Positions 33,789-43,279 of a stretch of 64,000 bases of DNA are shown here, piece after piece (the first letter of the stretch is position 1; each line of letters opens with the position of its first letter). Source of the DNA: Allopontixanthobacter sediminis. GTDB taxonomy: Bacteria > Pseudomonadota > Alphaproteobacteria > Sphingomonadales > Sphingomonadaceae. A model generated the notes under the pieces. The model did no database searches. It was not told the DNA's origin and saw only the letters and a program-made list of their open reading frames with translations. The DNA lies in NCBI RefSeq assembly GCF_009828115.1, contig NZ_WTYL01000003.1:444501-508500 (forward strand). Direction: 5' to 3'. A program made the position numbers and the translations under genes.

Positions 33789-35021
33789 CTAGCTGTTCAG
33801 GCGCGCCAAGCCAGCCGGTGCATTTGCTTTGAAAGTGCCGCTGCAAGCGCTTGCACGATAGGGGTGGGATCGGAAACCGCCGCCGTTTCGCTTGACCTCG
33901 TAGCTTGTCGCATCGGCCTCGTTGAGGAGCGCGTCCAGTGACGCAGTGCTGACGGGAGCAATACTGAAACCAAGGCTGAGTCCCACTCTGATCGGCTGGC
34001 CTGTCCCTACGTCATAGGGCTTGGTCAATTGATGATGAATGTTCCTCGCCAGAACCCCGGGGTCGGACCGACTGTCCAGCCTTGACTGCAAGACCACGAA
34101 CTCGTCACCACCGATGCGGGCAACAGCATCGTTTTGGTCGGCAAGCCGATACAGCCTTTCAGAGAGAGCCTTTAGGAGCCGATCACCTGTCGCGTGGCCG
34201 AATTTGTCGTTGACCGCTTTGAAGCCATCCAGATCGAACGCGTGGACCGCTACCAAGTCGTCCCTGTGACGCGGCAATGCATCAAAAGCTTCGCGCAATC
34301 CCAGACGGTTACGGAGCGACGTCAGGGGATCGAGCCGTGCCAGATTTGCCATTTGCAGACGCATCGTGATGAGGCCGCTGGCGTTGCCGTGGATATGCCA
34401 GATCGTCTCCAGAGCGCTGAGGAAAAACAGCGCGAAGACAGCGCCGATAAAAGGCCGGGCGTCCTCGATAAACATCAACGCAGAGGTAATTGCAGGAAAC
34501 GCGGCGAGAGTCACCGCGCCCATCGCGATCAATGGGCGGACCGATATGCGGGTCGCAACGCCCGCGCAGTATCCAAACAGCAGGGCGGTCCCAACTGCAT
34601 GCAGGTGGAGGGCGGGAAGAGAGAACAAGAGCGCGCTGAGGGCACCGATAGGGGCCGCCATGCACCATGTGGTTACTGCGTGACCGACTTCGAAACGTCT
34701 GATGTTTGTAAGCGAGAGCGATTGAAGGTCTATGCCGCGGCGATGATAGAAGATCAAAAGAAGCTTGAATGCTGAAGCAAGGCCGCCGAGGATCGTGATG
34801 CCGAGGGCAATTGCGGTGCCGGTCTCGTTGTAGACGTAAAAACCAATGACGGAAAAGACTGCCCAGATCGACGCCGTGGGCAGCACGTTATCGGTCAAAG
34901 CCGAGACTAAGGCCTTGTAGACATCGATCGGTTCAGTTTGACGCAGCATCAGCCTTGCGAGGGTTATTGCACGGGTCACTTCGCTACCATGCGATGCATT
35001 TACGGAACGTTTAGGCTGCAT
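33789..35021 (-). CDS. Membrane diguanylate cyclase (GGDEF)
   Basis: About 410 residues. Six hydrophobic segments in the first half (for example SIWAVFSVIGFYVY, LGITILGGLASAF, GAVFALFFLSALETIW) form a MASE-like membrane sensor, followed by a GGDEF domain with RLDPLTSLRNRLGL and ARIGGDEFVVL. The active site is intact; the segment five residues before GGDEF does not read RxxD, so product inhibition is doubtful. The start is uncertain: ATG at 35021 or 35102. It is expected to make cyclic-di-GMP in response to a membrane signal. It is divergent from the SARP-like regulator. Confidence 0.85.
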   Translation of the reverse strand: MQPKRSVNASHGSEVTRAITLARLMLRQTEPIDVYKALVSALTDNVLPTASIWAVFSVIGFYVYNETGTAIALGITILGGLASAFKLLLIFYHRRGIDLQSLSLTNIRRFEVGHAVTTWCMAAPIGALSALLFSLPALHLHAVGTALLFGYCAGVATRISVRPLIAMGAVTLAAFPAITSALMFIEDARPFIGAVFALFFLSALETIWHIHGNASGLITMRLQMANLARLDPLTSLRNRLGLREAFDALPRHRDDLVAVHAFDLDGFKAVNDKFGHATGDRLLKALSERLYRLADQNDAVARIGGDEFVVLQSRLDSRSDPGVLARNIHHQLTKPYDVGTGQPIRVGLSLGFSIAPVSTASLDALLNEADATSYEVKRNGGGFRSHPYRASACSGTFKANAPAGLARLNS

Positions 35022-35120
35022 CCAATTTTGACCGTTCGGTAGCCGCCGACGATCATGCTCAAAGAACTGCACCTGCCGCACCACCGGTGAAATTGTCGCC
35101 ATCGCGGATGGTTTTTGACA

Positions 35121-35205
35121 TGGTAGGACGGCAGATCAGGGTCGCTGGACGAAGGGCGGCTTTGGGGTCTGGACTGTCCGACGAAGCGGTCATTCATGAA
35201 CTGGA
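35121..35205 (+). repeat. Repeat remnant, copy 11
   Basis: GGACGGCAGATCAGGG and GTCCGACGAAGCGGTCATTC recall the front and middle blocks of copies 4 and 8. This is the rightmost trace seen in the window. Confidence 0.35.
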
Positions 35206-35434
35206 CTCTACTTCGATGAACGGATGGCGGCTTCGGCAGATTGGCGTCCGATAGGGGGGCTTGCGGGTCAATCCGGACGATGCTCACGCCGTCGGATTTG
35301 GCCGGTGGTGTTTCGCTTTTGCTCGGCGCGCGGTCGCTTCTGGCGCCGCAATCTGTCCATAGGCTGGCGCAGAGGTCAGTGTAGCCGCCCCTTGTGTACT
35401 CAACCCGTTAAGCGGATGCCGAATTGAAGCGACC

Positions 35435-35477
35435 GCGTGCCTGCAAAGCACGCCCCGCATTCGGAGGCGGGCCTCCG
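35435..35477. other. Two tandem hairpins upstream of the SARP-like gene
   Basis: GCGTGC-CTGCAAA-GCACGC (35435-35453) and CGGAGGC-GG-GCCTCCG (35462-35477) are perfect inverted repeats placed about 130-170 bases before the regulator start. They may be operator sites, a structured leader or a terminator of an unrecognised RNA; no T-run follows. Confidence 0.45.
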
Positions 35478-35607
35478 CCCCTGAAGCTGGTCGAACCCAC
35501 CTGTTTGAAATTCCGGTTAACCGTCATATAGATGGTGAAGGCGGCGAATGCCGATCAGTCCTACGCGATGATTTGCATGCAAAGCCGAAGGGGGAAAAGA
35601 GCAGCAA

Positions 35608-37674
35608 ATGCCTTTGAAGGCGCACCTTTTTGGCGGCTTTCAGCTAAGGGCCGATAGCGGGCAAGAAATCGAAATTGCAAATCGCCGTGCGCGTGCATTG
35701 CTTGCCATGCTGGTGCTGCAACCCACTCAGCCACTGGATCGTGAACATATCTGCAAACTCCTTTGGACCGGTCGGTTCGAGGCGCAGGCGCGCGCCAGTT
35801 TGCGGCAATGCCTGCTTGGGTTTGGCAAAACCCTGGATGGGCTGGGATATGATCTGCTCGACGTGTCGCGCAGCCGCATCGCCCTTAATGCCGGTTTGGT
35901 GCGGTCCGATATTGCCGATCTGGAAAGCGCTTTGGACGATGGCGACTGGGCCGCGGCCATCGCTCTGATTGCGGACATCGGCGGCAAGCCCATCCTCGAC
36001 CAGATGCGGTTCGGGAATGATTTTGACAATTGGCTGAGCGAGCGGCGGCAAGCGACCGAACAACAATTGCAAACGAAGGTCAGCGCGGCTCTGGCGCGAT
36101 TGAAGGCATCGGGCAATCTCGCGGACCATGGCCGATTGCTGGATGCATGGATGGTGCGGCATCCCACGTCGTCGCGGGTTATCATGAGCGATCTGCACGG
36201 CGGAAAGGTGCGGATCGCGGTGCTGCCCTTTGCCTCGCAGGACAGCCAGAATGAAGAAAGGTACCTCGCCGATGGCATCGTTGATGAACTGATCACCACG
36301 ATGGGGCAGGTACCGCAATTGCTGGTTGCCGGGCGCACATCGTCGTTCAAGTTCAGGGACAGCGACCTGACCCTGCCGGAAATAGCCAGCCAGCTGCGCG
36401 TGTCTTTCCTGATCGAGGGATCAGTGCAGCGCCTCGATGCGGACATCAGCATCAACGTGCGCCTGATCGACGGGCAGACCGGGTTTGAAACCTGGAGCTA
36501 CTCCTACGAAGGCACCGAGGACGATCTGTTCGCCTCGCGCAAGCATGTGGCGCAAACGGTCACCACGGAGCTTGGCAAAGCGCTCGATCTGGACATTGCC
36601 GAACCGCAGATCCGGCAGATGACCAGCAACAAGGCGGCATACGGGTTGTATCTGCAGGGCCGTGCGCTCACCAGCCGCTGGTTAGGCGACGGCCTGCTGG
36701 ATGCTGCCATCAGGCTGCTGCAACAAGCGTTGGAACTGGAACCCGAATTTGCCGAATGCTGGGCCGCATTGGCAGAAGCCCATGTGTACAAGGCGATCGG
36801 AACTCCCTGCGTCGACAAGCCCGGGGAAGCGAAGCGCCTTGCCGATTGCGCAACGAAAGCCATCGAGCTCGACCCCGGTCTGGGATATGCCTATGCCATG
36901 CTGGGACTGTATCGATGGACCCGGAACGATGCGCTGGGCGCGCTCGATCTGGCATTCAAGGCCTATGAACTGGAGCCGGAGAACCCGGCGGTGCTGATGC
37001 GCCTTGGTTCCTTCCTGATGTATTGCGGACGAACCGCGCAGGGTCTGCCCTACATCGAGGCGGCGGTTGATCAGGACCCGGTGGATGGCCGCATTTACCT
37101 CGTTCTGTGCCAGGCCCATATCAACCTCGGTAATCTCGATGAAGCTATCGCTGCGGGAGAGCGGATGTGCGACCTTGGCCAGCCATCGCTACATTTGGCA
37201 TTGGCAACGCGGACAAAGGGCGATCACGCTCTGGCGGTCGCGCAATATCAGCGAACGCGCCTGTTGATGAACACCGTCATTTTCGCGCCGGCAGGGACCA
37301 CGCCAATGTCGCCCGAGGCCATGGATGCCTATTGGTTGATGGCAGCCAGAGGCATTCATAGCGGGCAGAAAGAAGACCGCGAGAGATATTGCCGAACGCT
37401 TGATTTCCTGCACGCGACATTCCTCGATCCTTATGATCCGACCATCGTGCTTCCTGCGATCTGGATGGGATATTCGGAAATGGTGTTCAAGACGCTGGGC
37501 GTGCAGATCACGCCGCCCAATATGATCGGGCTGATGTCGCTGTGGGCTGATGTAGAGCCCATTCGCCAGACGCGGCTGCACCCTGAATTCATGGACTTCG
37601 CCAAGCGCATCGGACTGGTCGCGGTGTGGGAAAAATACGGCTGGCCCGACCTGATGTCCGGCCCGCCTGCCTGA
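35608..37674 (+). CDS. SARP-like winged-helix regulator with TolB-like and TPR domains
   Basis: A 688-residue cytoplasmic protein. The first 100 residues form an OmpR-type/SARP winged helix (HLFGGFQLRADSG, RRARALLAMLVLQPTQPL, ASLRQCLLGFGKTLDGLG). Then comes a region resembling the TolB/FlgO N-terminal domain often found in adenylate-cyclase-type TPR proteins (KVRIAVLPFASQDSQNEERY to GTEDDLFA, about 205-315). TPR repeats occupy about 345-560 (AIRLLQQALELEPEFAECW, CATKAIELDPGLGYAYAMLG). It probably binds DNA and a protein or small-molecule ligand. Two hairpins lie upstream. The following iron-uptake genes could be its targets, which is inference. Confidence 0.85.
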   Translation: MPLKAHLFGGFQLRADSGQEIEIANRRARALLAMLVLQPTQPLDREHICKLLWTGRFEAQARASLRQCLLGFGKTLDGLGYDLLDVSRSRIALNAGLVRSDIADLESALDDGDWAAAIALIADIGGKPILDQMRFGNDFDNWLSERRQATEQQLQTKVSAALARLKASGNLADHGRLLDAWMVRHPTSSRVIMSDLHGGKVRIAVLPFASQDSQNEERYLADGIVDELITTMGQVPQLLVAGRTSSFKFRDSDLTLPEIASQLRVSFLIEGSVQRLDADISINVRLIDGQTGFETWSYSYEGTEDDLFASRKHVAQTVTTELGKALDLDIAEPQIRQMTSNKAAYGLYLQGRALTSRWLGDGLLDAAIRLLQQALELEPEFAECWAALAEAHVYKAIGTPCVDKPGEAKRLADCATKAIELDPGLGYAYAMLGLYRWTRNDALGALDLAFKAYELEPENPAVLMRLGSFLMYCGRTAQGLPYIEAAVDQDPVDGRIYLVLCQAHINLGNLDEAIAAGERMCDLGQPSLHLALATRTKGDHALAVAQYQRTRLLMNTVIFAPAGTTPMSPEAMDAYWLMAARGIHSGQKEDRERYCRTLDFLHATFLDPYDPTIVLPAIWMGYSEMVFKTLGVQITPPNMIGLMSLWADVEPIRQTRLHPEFMDFAKRIGLVAVWEKYGWPDLMSGPPA

Positions 37675-37911
37675 AGCAGCGCGCGGTTCATCAACAGCGG
37701 TCCCAACCCCGCCCAGCACCCAGGCCAACTGCGCGCCGAATAGTGTTGTCAACTTTACCGCGAGCGGTTGGGGCAACACTGTTCTGGAAAGCAAAACAGC
37801 AGACAGCTGGGCAAGGGACGCCATGCTCGCGCCGACTTTCCTCACCTTGATGCAATTGACATTCATTCGCAATTACGTCAGTGGGCAATTGTCGGCGGAA
37901 GGGCAGTATGT

Positions 37912-38595
37912 ATGATGGTTCGTGTGGAGCGGGTGCTCGACGAAGCGAAAGTGCAAGAGCTTCGCGGGCTGATCGATGCCGGCGAATGGGTCGACGGCAA
38001 CGAGACATCAGGCCATCAATCCCGTCTGGCGAAACAGAACCGTCAGTTGCGTCAGGGCAGTGATGTCGAAAAGACGGCGGGCGCAATCGTGTTGGATGCG
38101 CTCGGACGCGCGCCGGAATTCATTGCGGCTGCCTTGCCGCTCAAGGTCTTCCCGCCCCTGTTTAACCGGTATGAAGGAGGGGAGGCGTTCGGCGCCCATG
38201 TCGACAATTCGATTCGCCGCCTGGACGGGACCGACTTCCGGATCCGCAGCGATCTGTCGGCTACTCTCTTCCTTGCTGATCCGGACAGTTACGAAGGCGG
38301 CGAGCTGATAATCGAGGACCTGTTCGGCGAACACCGGGTCAAACTCCCGACCGGCGACTTGATCCTCTATCCCGCCTCCAGCGTGCACCGCGTTACCCCC
38401 GTGACTTCGGGCGCCAGAACCGCGTCGTTCTTCTGGTTGCAAAGTATGGTCCGCGATGACGGTGAACGTGAACAACTGTACCGTCTGGACCGAACCGTCA
38501 GGTTGCTGAGTTCGGAGCGGGGGCCAGCCGACAGGGCGGTCCTGGAGTTGACCAACCTTTACCACAATCTCATGCGCCGTTGGGGTGACGCCTAA
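37912..38595 (+). CDS. piuC: PiuC-type Fe(II)/2-oxoglutarate PKHD hydroxylase
   Basis: A 227-residue iron-dependent dioxygenase. The metal ligands are His-x-Asp in [10 protein letters not shown] and a distal His in [14 protein letters not shown], whose Arg binds 2-oxoglutarate. The middle segment [19 protein letters not shown] is typical of PiuC/YbiX. The ATG at 37912 has GGAAGGG eight bases upstream; a second ATG follows directly at 37915. PiuC proteins accompany catecholate-siderophore receptors of the Fiu/PiuA type and are iron-repressed. A receptor gene follows after 122 bases on the same strand. Confidence 0.88.
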   Translation: MMVRVERVLDEAKVQELRGLIDAGEWVDGNETSGHQSRLAKQNRQLRQGSDVEKTAGAIVLDALGRAPEFIAAALPLKVFPPLFNRYEGGEAFGAHVDNSIRRLDGTDFRIRSDLSATLFLADPDSYEGGELIIEDLFGEHRVKLPTGDLILYPASSVHRVTPVTSGARTASFFWLQSMVRDDGEREQLYRLDRTVRLLSSERGPADRAVLELTNLYHNLMRRWGDA

Positions 38596-38630
38596 CTGCA
38601 AACCGCAGAATTGCGGTAGAAGTTCCCGTT

Positions 38631-38655
38631 AATGATAATAGTTCGCATTTGCATT
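38631..38655 (+). promoter_or_regulatory. Fur-box-like site
   Basis: AATGATAATAGTTCGCATTT, continuing to 38655, keeps the left Fur half site TGATAAT; the right half is weaker. A -35-like TTGACT overlaps its end. It lies 63-87 bases before the receptor start, where Fur would block transcription when iron is ample. Confidence 0.5.
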
Positions 38656-38717
38656 GACTCTCTAAGTCTTGTCTCTCATAGGCCATCCCGAGACCAAAAA
38701 TGAGGGGCCGACAAGCC

Positions 38718-40874
38718 ATGACAATTTCCAGATTTTCCCGCACGTCCGTGCCATTCCTCGCTCTGGGGTGTGTCGGCTTCATTGCCACCGCCCCGGCGGC
38801 AGCGGAGACCGGAGTCGACCCTGATGGTTCAATTGTCGTGACCGGCGATCGGCCCGACGAACTGAGCCTCGATCAGGCGACCGGCCCGATCCTTAACACC
38901 CCCCGGACAATCAACGTGGTAACGGAAGAAACGTTGGAGCGGACGGCGTCCTATTCATTCGAAGAAGCGTTACGCACTGTTCCCGGTATCACCTTGGGCG
39001 CAGGTGAAGGGGGCACAGCAGCCGGCGACATCCCCCTGATCCGCGGAGTCGACGCGACGGGCGACGTGTTCGTCGATGGTGCGAGGGATATCGGAACGCA
39101 GACGCGTGAAGTCTTCGCCGTAGAACGGATCGAAGTGTTCAAGGGGCCCAGCGGTGCTCTCGGCGGTCGCGGAGCGGCAGCCGGCGGCATCAATCTCGTC
39201 AGCAAGACCGCCCGCGAAGGCAACTCCGCTTCCGCCACCGCGGCTATCGGAACATCGGACCTTTACCGGGTCACTGCAGATGTGAACCGTCAGTTAGGCG
39301 ACCGCGTTGCCGTGCGTATCGTCGGACTGCTTCACGATTCCATGACACCAGGGCGAGACGCCGTTTTCGATGACCGGTGGGGACTTTCGCCTTCCATCGC
39401 GCTCGGTGTTGGTTCGAACACGGTTGCCAGCCTGACGCACTATCACTTCGAGGGCGATCAGATGCCAGATTACGGCGTACCGCTAACCTCAAGGGGCCAA
39501 CTTGATGGCGATCGCCGTATCGCAGCGGACGTCGACCGCGACCATTTCTACGGGCTTTTGGCTCGGGATTTCCAGAAGACGCGCGTCGACACCACAACCT
39601 TCAAATTCGACCACGACCTAGGTAATGGCTGGAATGCATCAGCGCTGCTGCGGTACTCCGATTCCGACATGGATTACATCGTGACCAATCCGGACGACAG
39701 TGCCGGCAACGTTGTCGACGGGCTGGTGTGGCGGGCAATAAAGAGCCGCAATTCGAACACCGAAGCGATGACTGGCAACGCCAATGTTTCCGGCGAGTTC
39801 GCGACCGGGACGATTCTGCACAATGTGTCGATCGGCGCCGAGTACAGCCGTGCCGACACCTACAACCTCACTTACATCGTCGACACTGGCGATCGCACAT
39901 GCCCGCCCGGGGCTGTTGCTGCCTTTGATTGCACCGATCTGCTCACCCCCAACCCGGCGGACGCGTGGAACGGATCAGTAACGCAGGCGACCACCCCGAA
40001 CCTTTCGGAAGCGGAAGATATCAGCGCCTACATCTTCAATTCGATCACACTCATTCCCGAGCTTATCGTGAACCTCGGGGTACGCTACACAGACTACCGC
40101 GCATCGGGCAGTGGCAGCGGCCGAGGTGGGCCGTTCAGCGCAAGTTTGGAAACGAGTTTTGTAAGCTGGCAAGCGGGCGCGATCTACAAGCCCGTCCCTT
40201 CGGTGAGCATTTACGCCTCCTATGCGAATGCTAAGAACCCTCCCGGCACCGATGTCGGCGCGGGTTCGGGCAACATCGCGGTAACCAACGATACCTATTC
40301 TCCCCAGGAAACCGAGAACTATGAAATCGGGGCGAAGGCCGATCTGTTTGACGGGGTAATGCAATTGTCGGCGTCTGCATTCCGGGTGGACCGGAACAAC
40401 ATCATCAGCACGGATACCCTTGGCGACGTCATCGAGATCATCAATGCGGCAACCATCGAGGGTTTCGAAGTCGGAGTAACCGGACGCGCCGGCCCCCTGT
40501 CGCTGTTCGGCGGATACACGTACCTCGATAGCAAGCTGAAGGATGGAACAGCGAATGATGGCAACGCCTTGCCGAACACTCCGAAGCACAATCTGTCACT
40601 TACGGCCAATATGGAGGTGACGGACCGCTTCAGCCTTGGCGGCGGCGTCTATCATCAATCTGGCCGCACGGCGGATGCCGCGAACCTGATATCTGCAGAT
40701 GGCTACGTCCGGGTCGACGCATTCGCCGCCTATGATTTCAATGAGAATCTTGCGGTGCAGCTAAACGTGAAGAACCTTGGCGACGAACGCTACATTTCCA
40801 AATTGCGCAATCCACACTTCGCCGTACCCGCGACGGGCCGCCAGGCAATCCTCTCGCTATCCGCCCGGTATTAG
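38718..40874 (+). CDS. TonB-dependent siderophore receptor (Fiu/PiuA type)
   Basis: About 718 residues. The signal peptide (RTSVPFLALGCVGFIATAPA, cleaved after AxA) is followed by a plug domain: IVVTGDRPDELSLD may be the TonB box region, and LNTPRTINVVTEETLERTAS, IPLIRGVDATGDVFVDGARD and FAVERIEVFKGPSGALGGRG are standard siderophore-receptor plug motifs. The rest is a 22-strand barrel ending in the terminal aromatic SLSARY. An alternative start lies at 38700. It pairs with PiuC and a Fur-like site, so it likely imports a catecholate-type ferric siderophore. Confidence 0.9.
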   Translation: MTISRFSRTSVPFLALGCVGFIATAPAAAETGVDPDGSIVVTGDRPDELSLDQATGPILNTPRTINVVTEETLERTASYSFEEALRTVPGITLGAGEGGTAAGDIPLIRGVDATGDVFVDGARDIGTQTREVFAVERIEVFKGPSGALGGRGAAAGGINLVSKTAREGNSASATAAIGTSDLYRVTADVNRQLGDRVAVRIVGLLHDSMTPGRDAVFDDRWGLSPSIALGVGSNTVASLTHYHFEGDQMPDYGVPLTSRGQLDGDRRIAADVDRDHFYGLLARDFQKTRVDTTTFKFDHDLGNGWNASALLRYSDSDMDYIVTNPDDSAGNVVDGLVWRAIKSRNSNTEAMTGNANVSGEFATGTILHNVSIGAEYSRADTYNLTYIVDTGDRTCPPGAVAAFDCTDLLTPNPADAWNGSVTQATTPNLSEAEDISAYIFNSITLIPELIVNLGVRYTDYRASGSGSGRGGPFSASLETSFVSWQAGAIYKPVPSVSIYASYANAKNPPGTDVGAGSGNIAVTNDTYSPQETENYEIGAKADLFDGVMQLSASAFRVDRNNIISTDTLGDVIEIINAATIEGFEVGVTGRAGPLSLFGGYTYLDSKLKDGTANDGNALPNTPKHNLSLTANMEVTDRFSLGGGVYHQSGRTADAANLISADGYVRVDAFAAYDFNENLAVQLNVKNLGDERYISKLRNPHFAVPATGRQAILSLSARY

Positions 40875-40924
40875 GGGGGATAGCCAGTCACTGATGAAAG
40901 CAAGCCGGTTTGATCAATCGACAC

Positions 40925-41032
40925 ATGGCGGCATCGACGGACGAGCGTCTGGAAGAGGAGAAATTTGCGGAACCGGTAGTTGCCAAGAGAGATGACCCGC
41001 AGCACCCGGCTGATCGCCTCTACCGATCCTAA
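40925..41032 (+). CDS. Possible 35-residue peptide gene
   Basis: A short frame, MAASTDERLEEEKFAEPVVA continuing to a TAA at 41030-41032, is acidic-basic alternating and looks more coding than its surroundings. It could be the remnant of a longer gene. No ribosome site is seen and no family is recognised. Confidence 0.25.
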   Translation: MAASTDERLEEEKFAEPVVAKRDDPQHPADRLYRS

Positions 41033-41134
41033 ATGATGTTAGCTCCCCACGAAAGCCATCCGTTTTCGGCTGGCCAAGCGTGCCTGTCTGCGTCAAGGTC
41101 CTGCGACTAAAGTCAGCAAAAGGAGCAGTTTGCG

Positions 41135-42943
41135 ATGGGTCGCTTGGTTCGGTTAACCGTAATTTCAATCAGTACGCTCGCGCTTTCGGCATGTGCTGCA
41201 CAGCGCGGCGGCCTCATGAGTTCGGAAGCCGTGATTGAGCCGCAGACACAGGGCATCGACGCGCTGTTTGAAAGATACGACCAGCGTCAGTTAGAGTTAT
41301 CACCATTGTCAAAGGCCTATCGCGGGGTTCGCGACGAGGATTATGGCAATTGGGGCGACTTCTCCGACGCTGGCGAGATCGCGGACCAGGAACTGTTGCA
41401 AACAACCGCTGCGGCAATGCGGGCGAACTATTCCCCCGCCTCGCTTCCGGCCGACGAAGCGCTCAGCTACCGCCTGTTCGACGCGATGGCAAAACGCAGC
41501 GCGCGAACTTTCCCATTCCGCGAATATGGCTATATCTTCGACCAGATGAACGGCGCGCAGAGCGACCTGCCAGCGTTCCTGATCAACATTCATTCAGTGG
41601 CCGACGCCAGCCAGGCGGAAGACTATGTCGAGCGGATCGAAGGGCTGGGCGCTGTTCTAGAAACGCTCACCGCCGAATCCCGCGAGCGCGCTGGACGCGG
41701 CGTCATGCCGCCCAAGTGGGTTTACGCGTATGTCATCTCGGACATCGAAAACCTTCTCAAGGCAGGCAATGACAACGCGATGCTCGAAGATTTTGCCGGT
41801 AAGGTCGGCAAACTCGGCATCGCACAAGCAGAGAAGACCGCGCTTCAGTCGCGGGCTCAGACAGCCTGGAACGATGCCGCGCGGCCAGCCTACGAGCGGC
41901 TGCTTGCCGAAATGAAACGCCAGCAGGCGATTGCTGGTACGGACGATGGCATCTGGCGCTTTCCCGAAGGCCGGGCCTACTACGATGCGTTGCTGTCCAA
42001 CTATACCACCACCGACCTCACTGCCGACCAGATCCACGATATCGGGCTGCGCGAAGTAACGCGGATCCACGGCGAGATGCGCGGGATTATGGAACAGGTC
42101 GGCTTTGACGGCACGCTGCAAGAATTTTTCGAATACGCGCGGACCGATCCCAAGTTCTATTTTGAGTCGCGTGAGGACTATCTCGCGGCGGTGCAGGCGG
42201 CTCAGGACAAGATCGAGCCGGTTCTACCGCGCTATTTTTCCACTCTTCCCAAGGCACCGCTGGTGGTAAAACCGGTCGAGGCGTTCCGCGAACAAAGCGC
42301 GGGGAAGGCGTTCTACCAGAGCCCGGCACCGGACGGCTCGCGGCCCGGAACTTACTACGTAAACCTATTCCGGCTCGAAGATATGAGCCGCAACGAGCTG
42401 GAGGCTCTGTTTTATCACGAGGGGCTGCCGGGGCACCACCTCCAGCGCGCGGTCCAGACCGAGCTCGGCGATGACATGCCTGCCTTCCGCCGCTTCGGCG
42501 GGGTGACCGCCTACACTGAAGGTTGGGGGCTCTACGCAGAAGAACTGGGCAAGGATATGGGGTTCTACACCGACCCGTATTCGGATTTCGGCAGGCTCGG
42601 AATGGAATTGTGGCGTGCCGCGCGGCTGGTGGTTGATACCGGCATTCATTCGAAGCGGTGGAGCCGAGAGCGGGCGATCGATTACCTAAAACAGAATACG
42701 CCGAATCCGGAGGGTGACATCCGCAAGGCAATCGAGCGGTACGTTGTCTATCCGGGGCAGGCGACTGCCTATATGATCGGCAAGTTGAAGATCATGGAGC
42801 TTCGCGAAAAAGCGCGCAGCGAACTTGGTGCGCGCTTCGACATTCGCGAATTCCACGATGTTGTGCTGAGCAGCGGTCCGGTTCCATTGTCCATCCTCGA
42901 GGAAAACGTCGACGCTTGGATCGCGGCGGAACGCAATAGGTAA
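41135..42943 (+). CDS. DUF885 lipoprotein, putative zinc peptidase
   Basis: A 602-residue exported protein. The lipobox LALSAC (signal VRLTVISISTLALSACAA) anchors it to a membrane. The zinc motif is EALFYHEGLPGHHLQRAVQT (H-E-x-x-x-H-H type of DUF885) with a further acidic ligand expected in VTAYTEGWGLYAEELG. DUF885 proteins resemble M32/M3-type peptidases. The ATG follows AAAGGAGCAGTTTGCG, a good ribosome site. It stands alone between the siderophore receptor and the GGDEF/EAL gene. Confidence 0.87.
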   Translation: MGRLVRLTVISISTLALSACAAQRGGLMSSEAVIEPQTQGIDALFERYDQRQLELSPLSKAYRGVRDEDYGNWGDFSDAGEIADQELLQTTAAAMRANYSPASLPADEALSYRLFDAMAKRSARTFPFREYGYIFDQMNGAQSDLPAFLINIHSVADASQAEDYVERIEGLGAVLETLTAESRERAGRGVMPPKWVYAYVISDIENLLKAGNDNAMLEDFAGKVGKLGIAQAEKTALQSRAQTAWNDAARPAYERLLAEMKRQQAIAGTDDGIWRFPEGRAYYDALLSNYTTTDLTADQIHDIGLREVTRIHGEMRGIMEQVGFDGTLQEFFEYARTDPKFYFESREDYLAAVQAAQDKIEPVLPRYFSTLPKAPLVVKPVEAFREQSAGKAFYQSPAPDGSRPGTYYVNLFRLEDMSRNELEALFYHEGLPGHHLQRAVQTELGDDMPAFRRFGGVTAYTEGWGLYAEELGKDMGFYTDPYSDFGRLGMELWRAARLVVDTGIHSKRWSRERAIDYLKQNTPNPEGDIRKAIERYVVYPGQATAYMIGKLKIMELREKARSELGARFDIREFHDVVLSSGPVPLSILEENVDAWIAAERNR

Positions 42944-43279
42944 TTTCCCCGACCCGCCGTTCCCTTTCGGAGCCGCATCCTTGGTTGCATTTGGTGTGAA
43001 ATGCGATCGTTAGGCACCTTAGGAAAAAGATTTTTCGCTCGTGCACGTGACGCGCAGTCGGGCCCCAGCAGGTGGCGAAATGTGGTTCTGCGATTCGAGG
43101 ACCGGCTTGCCTGCCGACTGGGTAAATGCGGCTTGTAAACACTTCACCAGCTGGACCGAGGCGGATTGTTCGGGCGGAAATTGATCAGCGGAACGGGAAA
43201 ACCTTTTTGCTCGGCTAAGTCGGCATAATCATGAACGAAAAAAGCTGATTGAAGTGTTTACTTTACGTGGTGGCAACCT
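42944..43279. other. Spacer, no repeat copies seen
   Basis: These 336 bases should hold the promoter of the next gene. I find no repeat block, RNA gene or convincing open frame. Confidence 0.4.
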
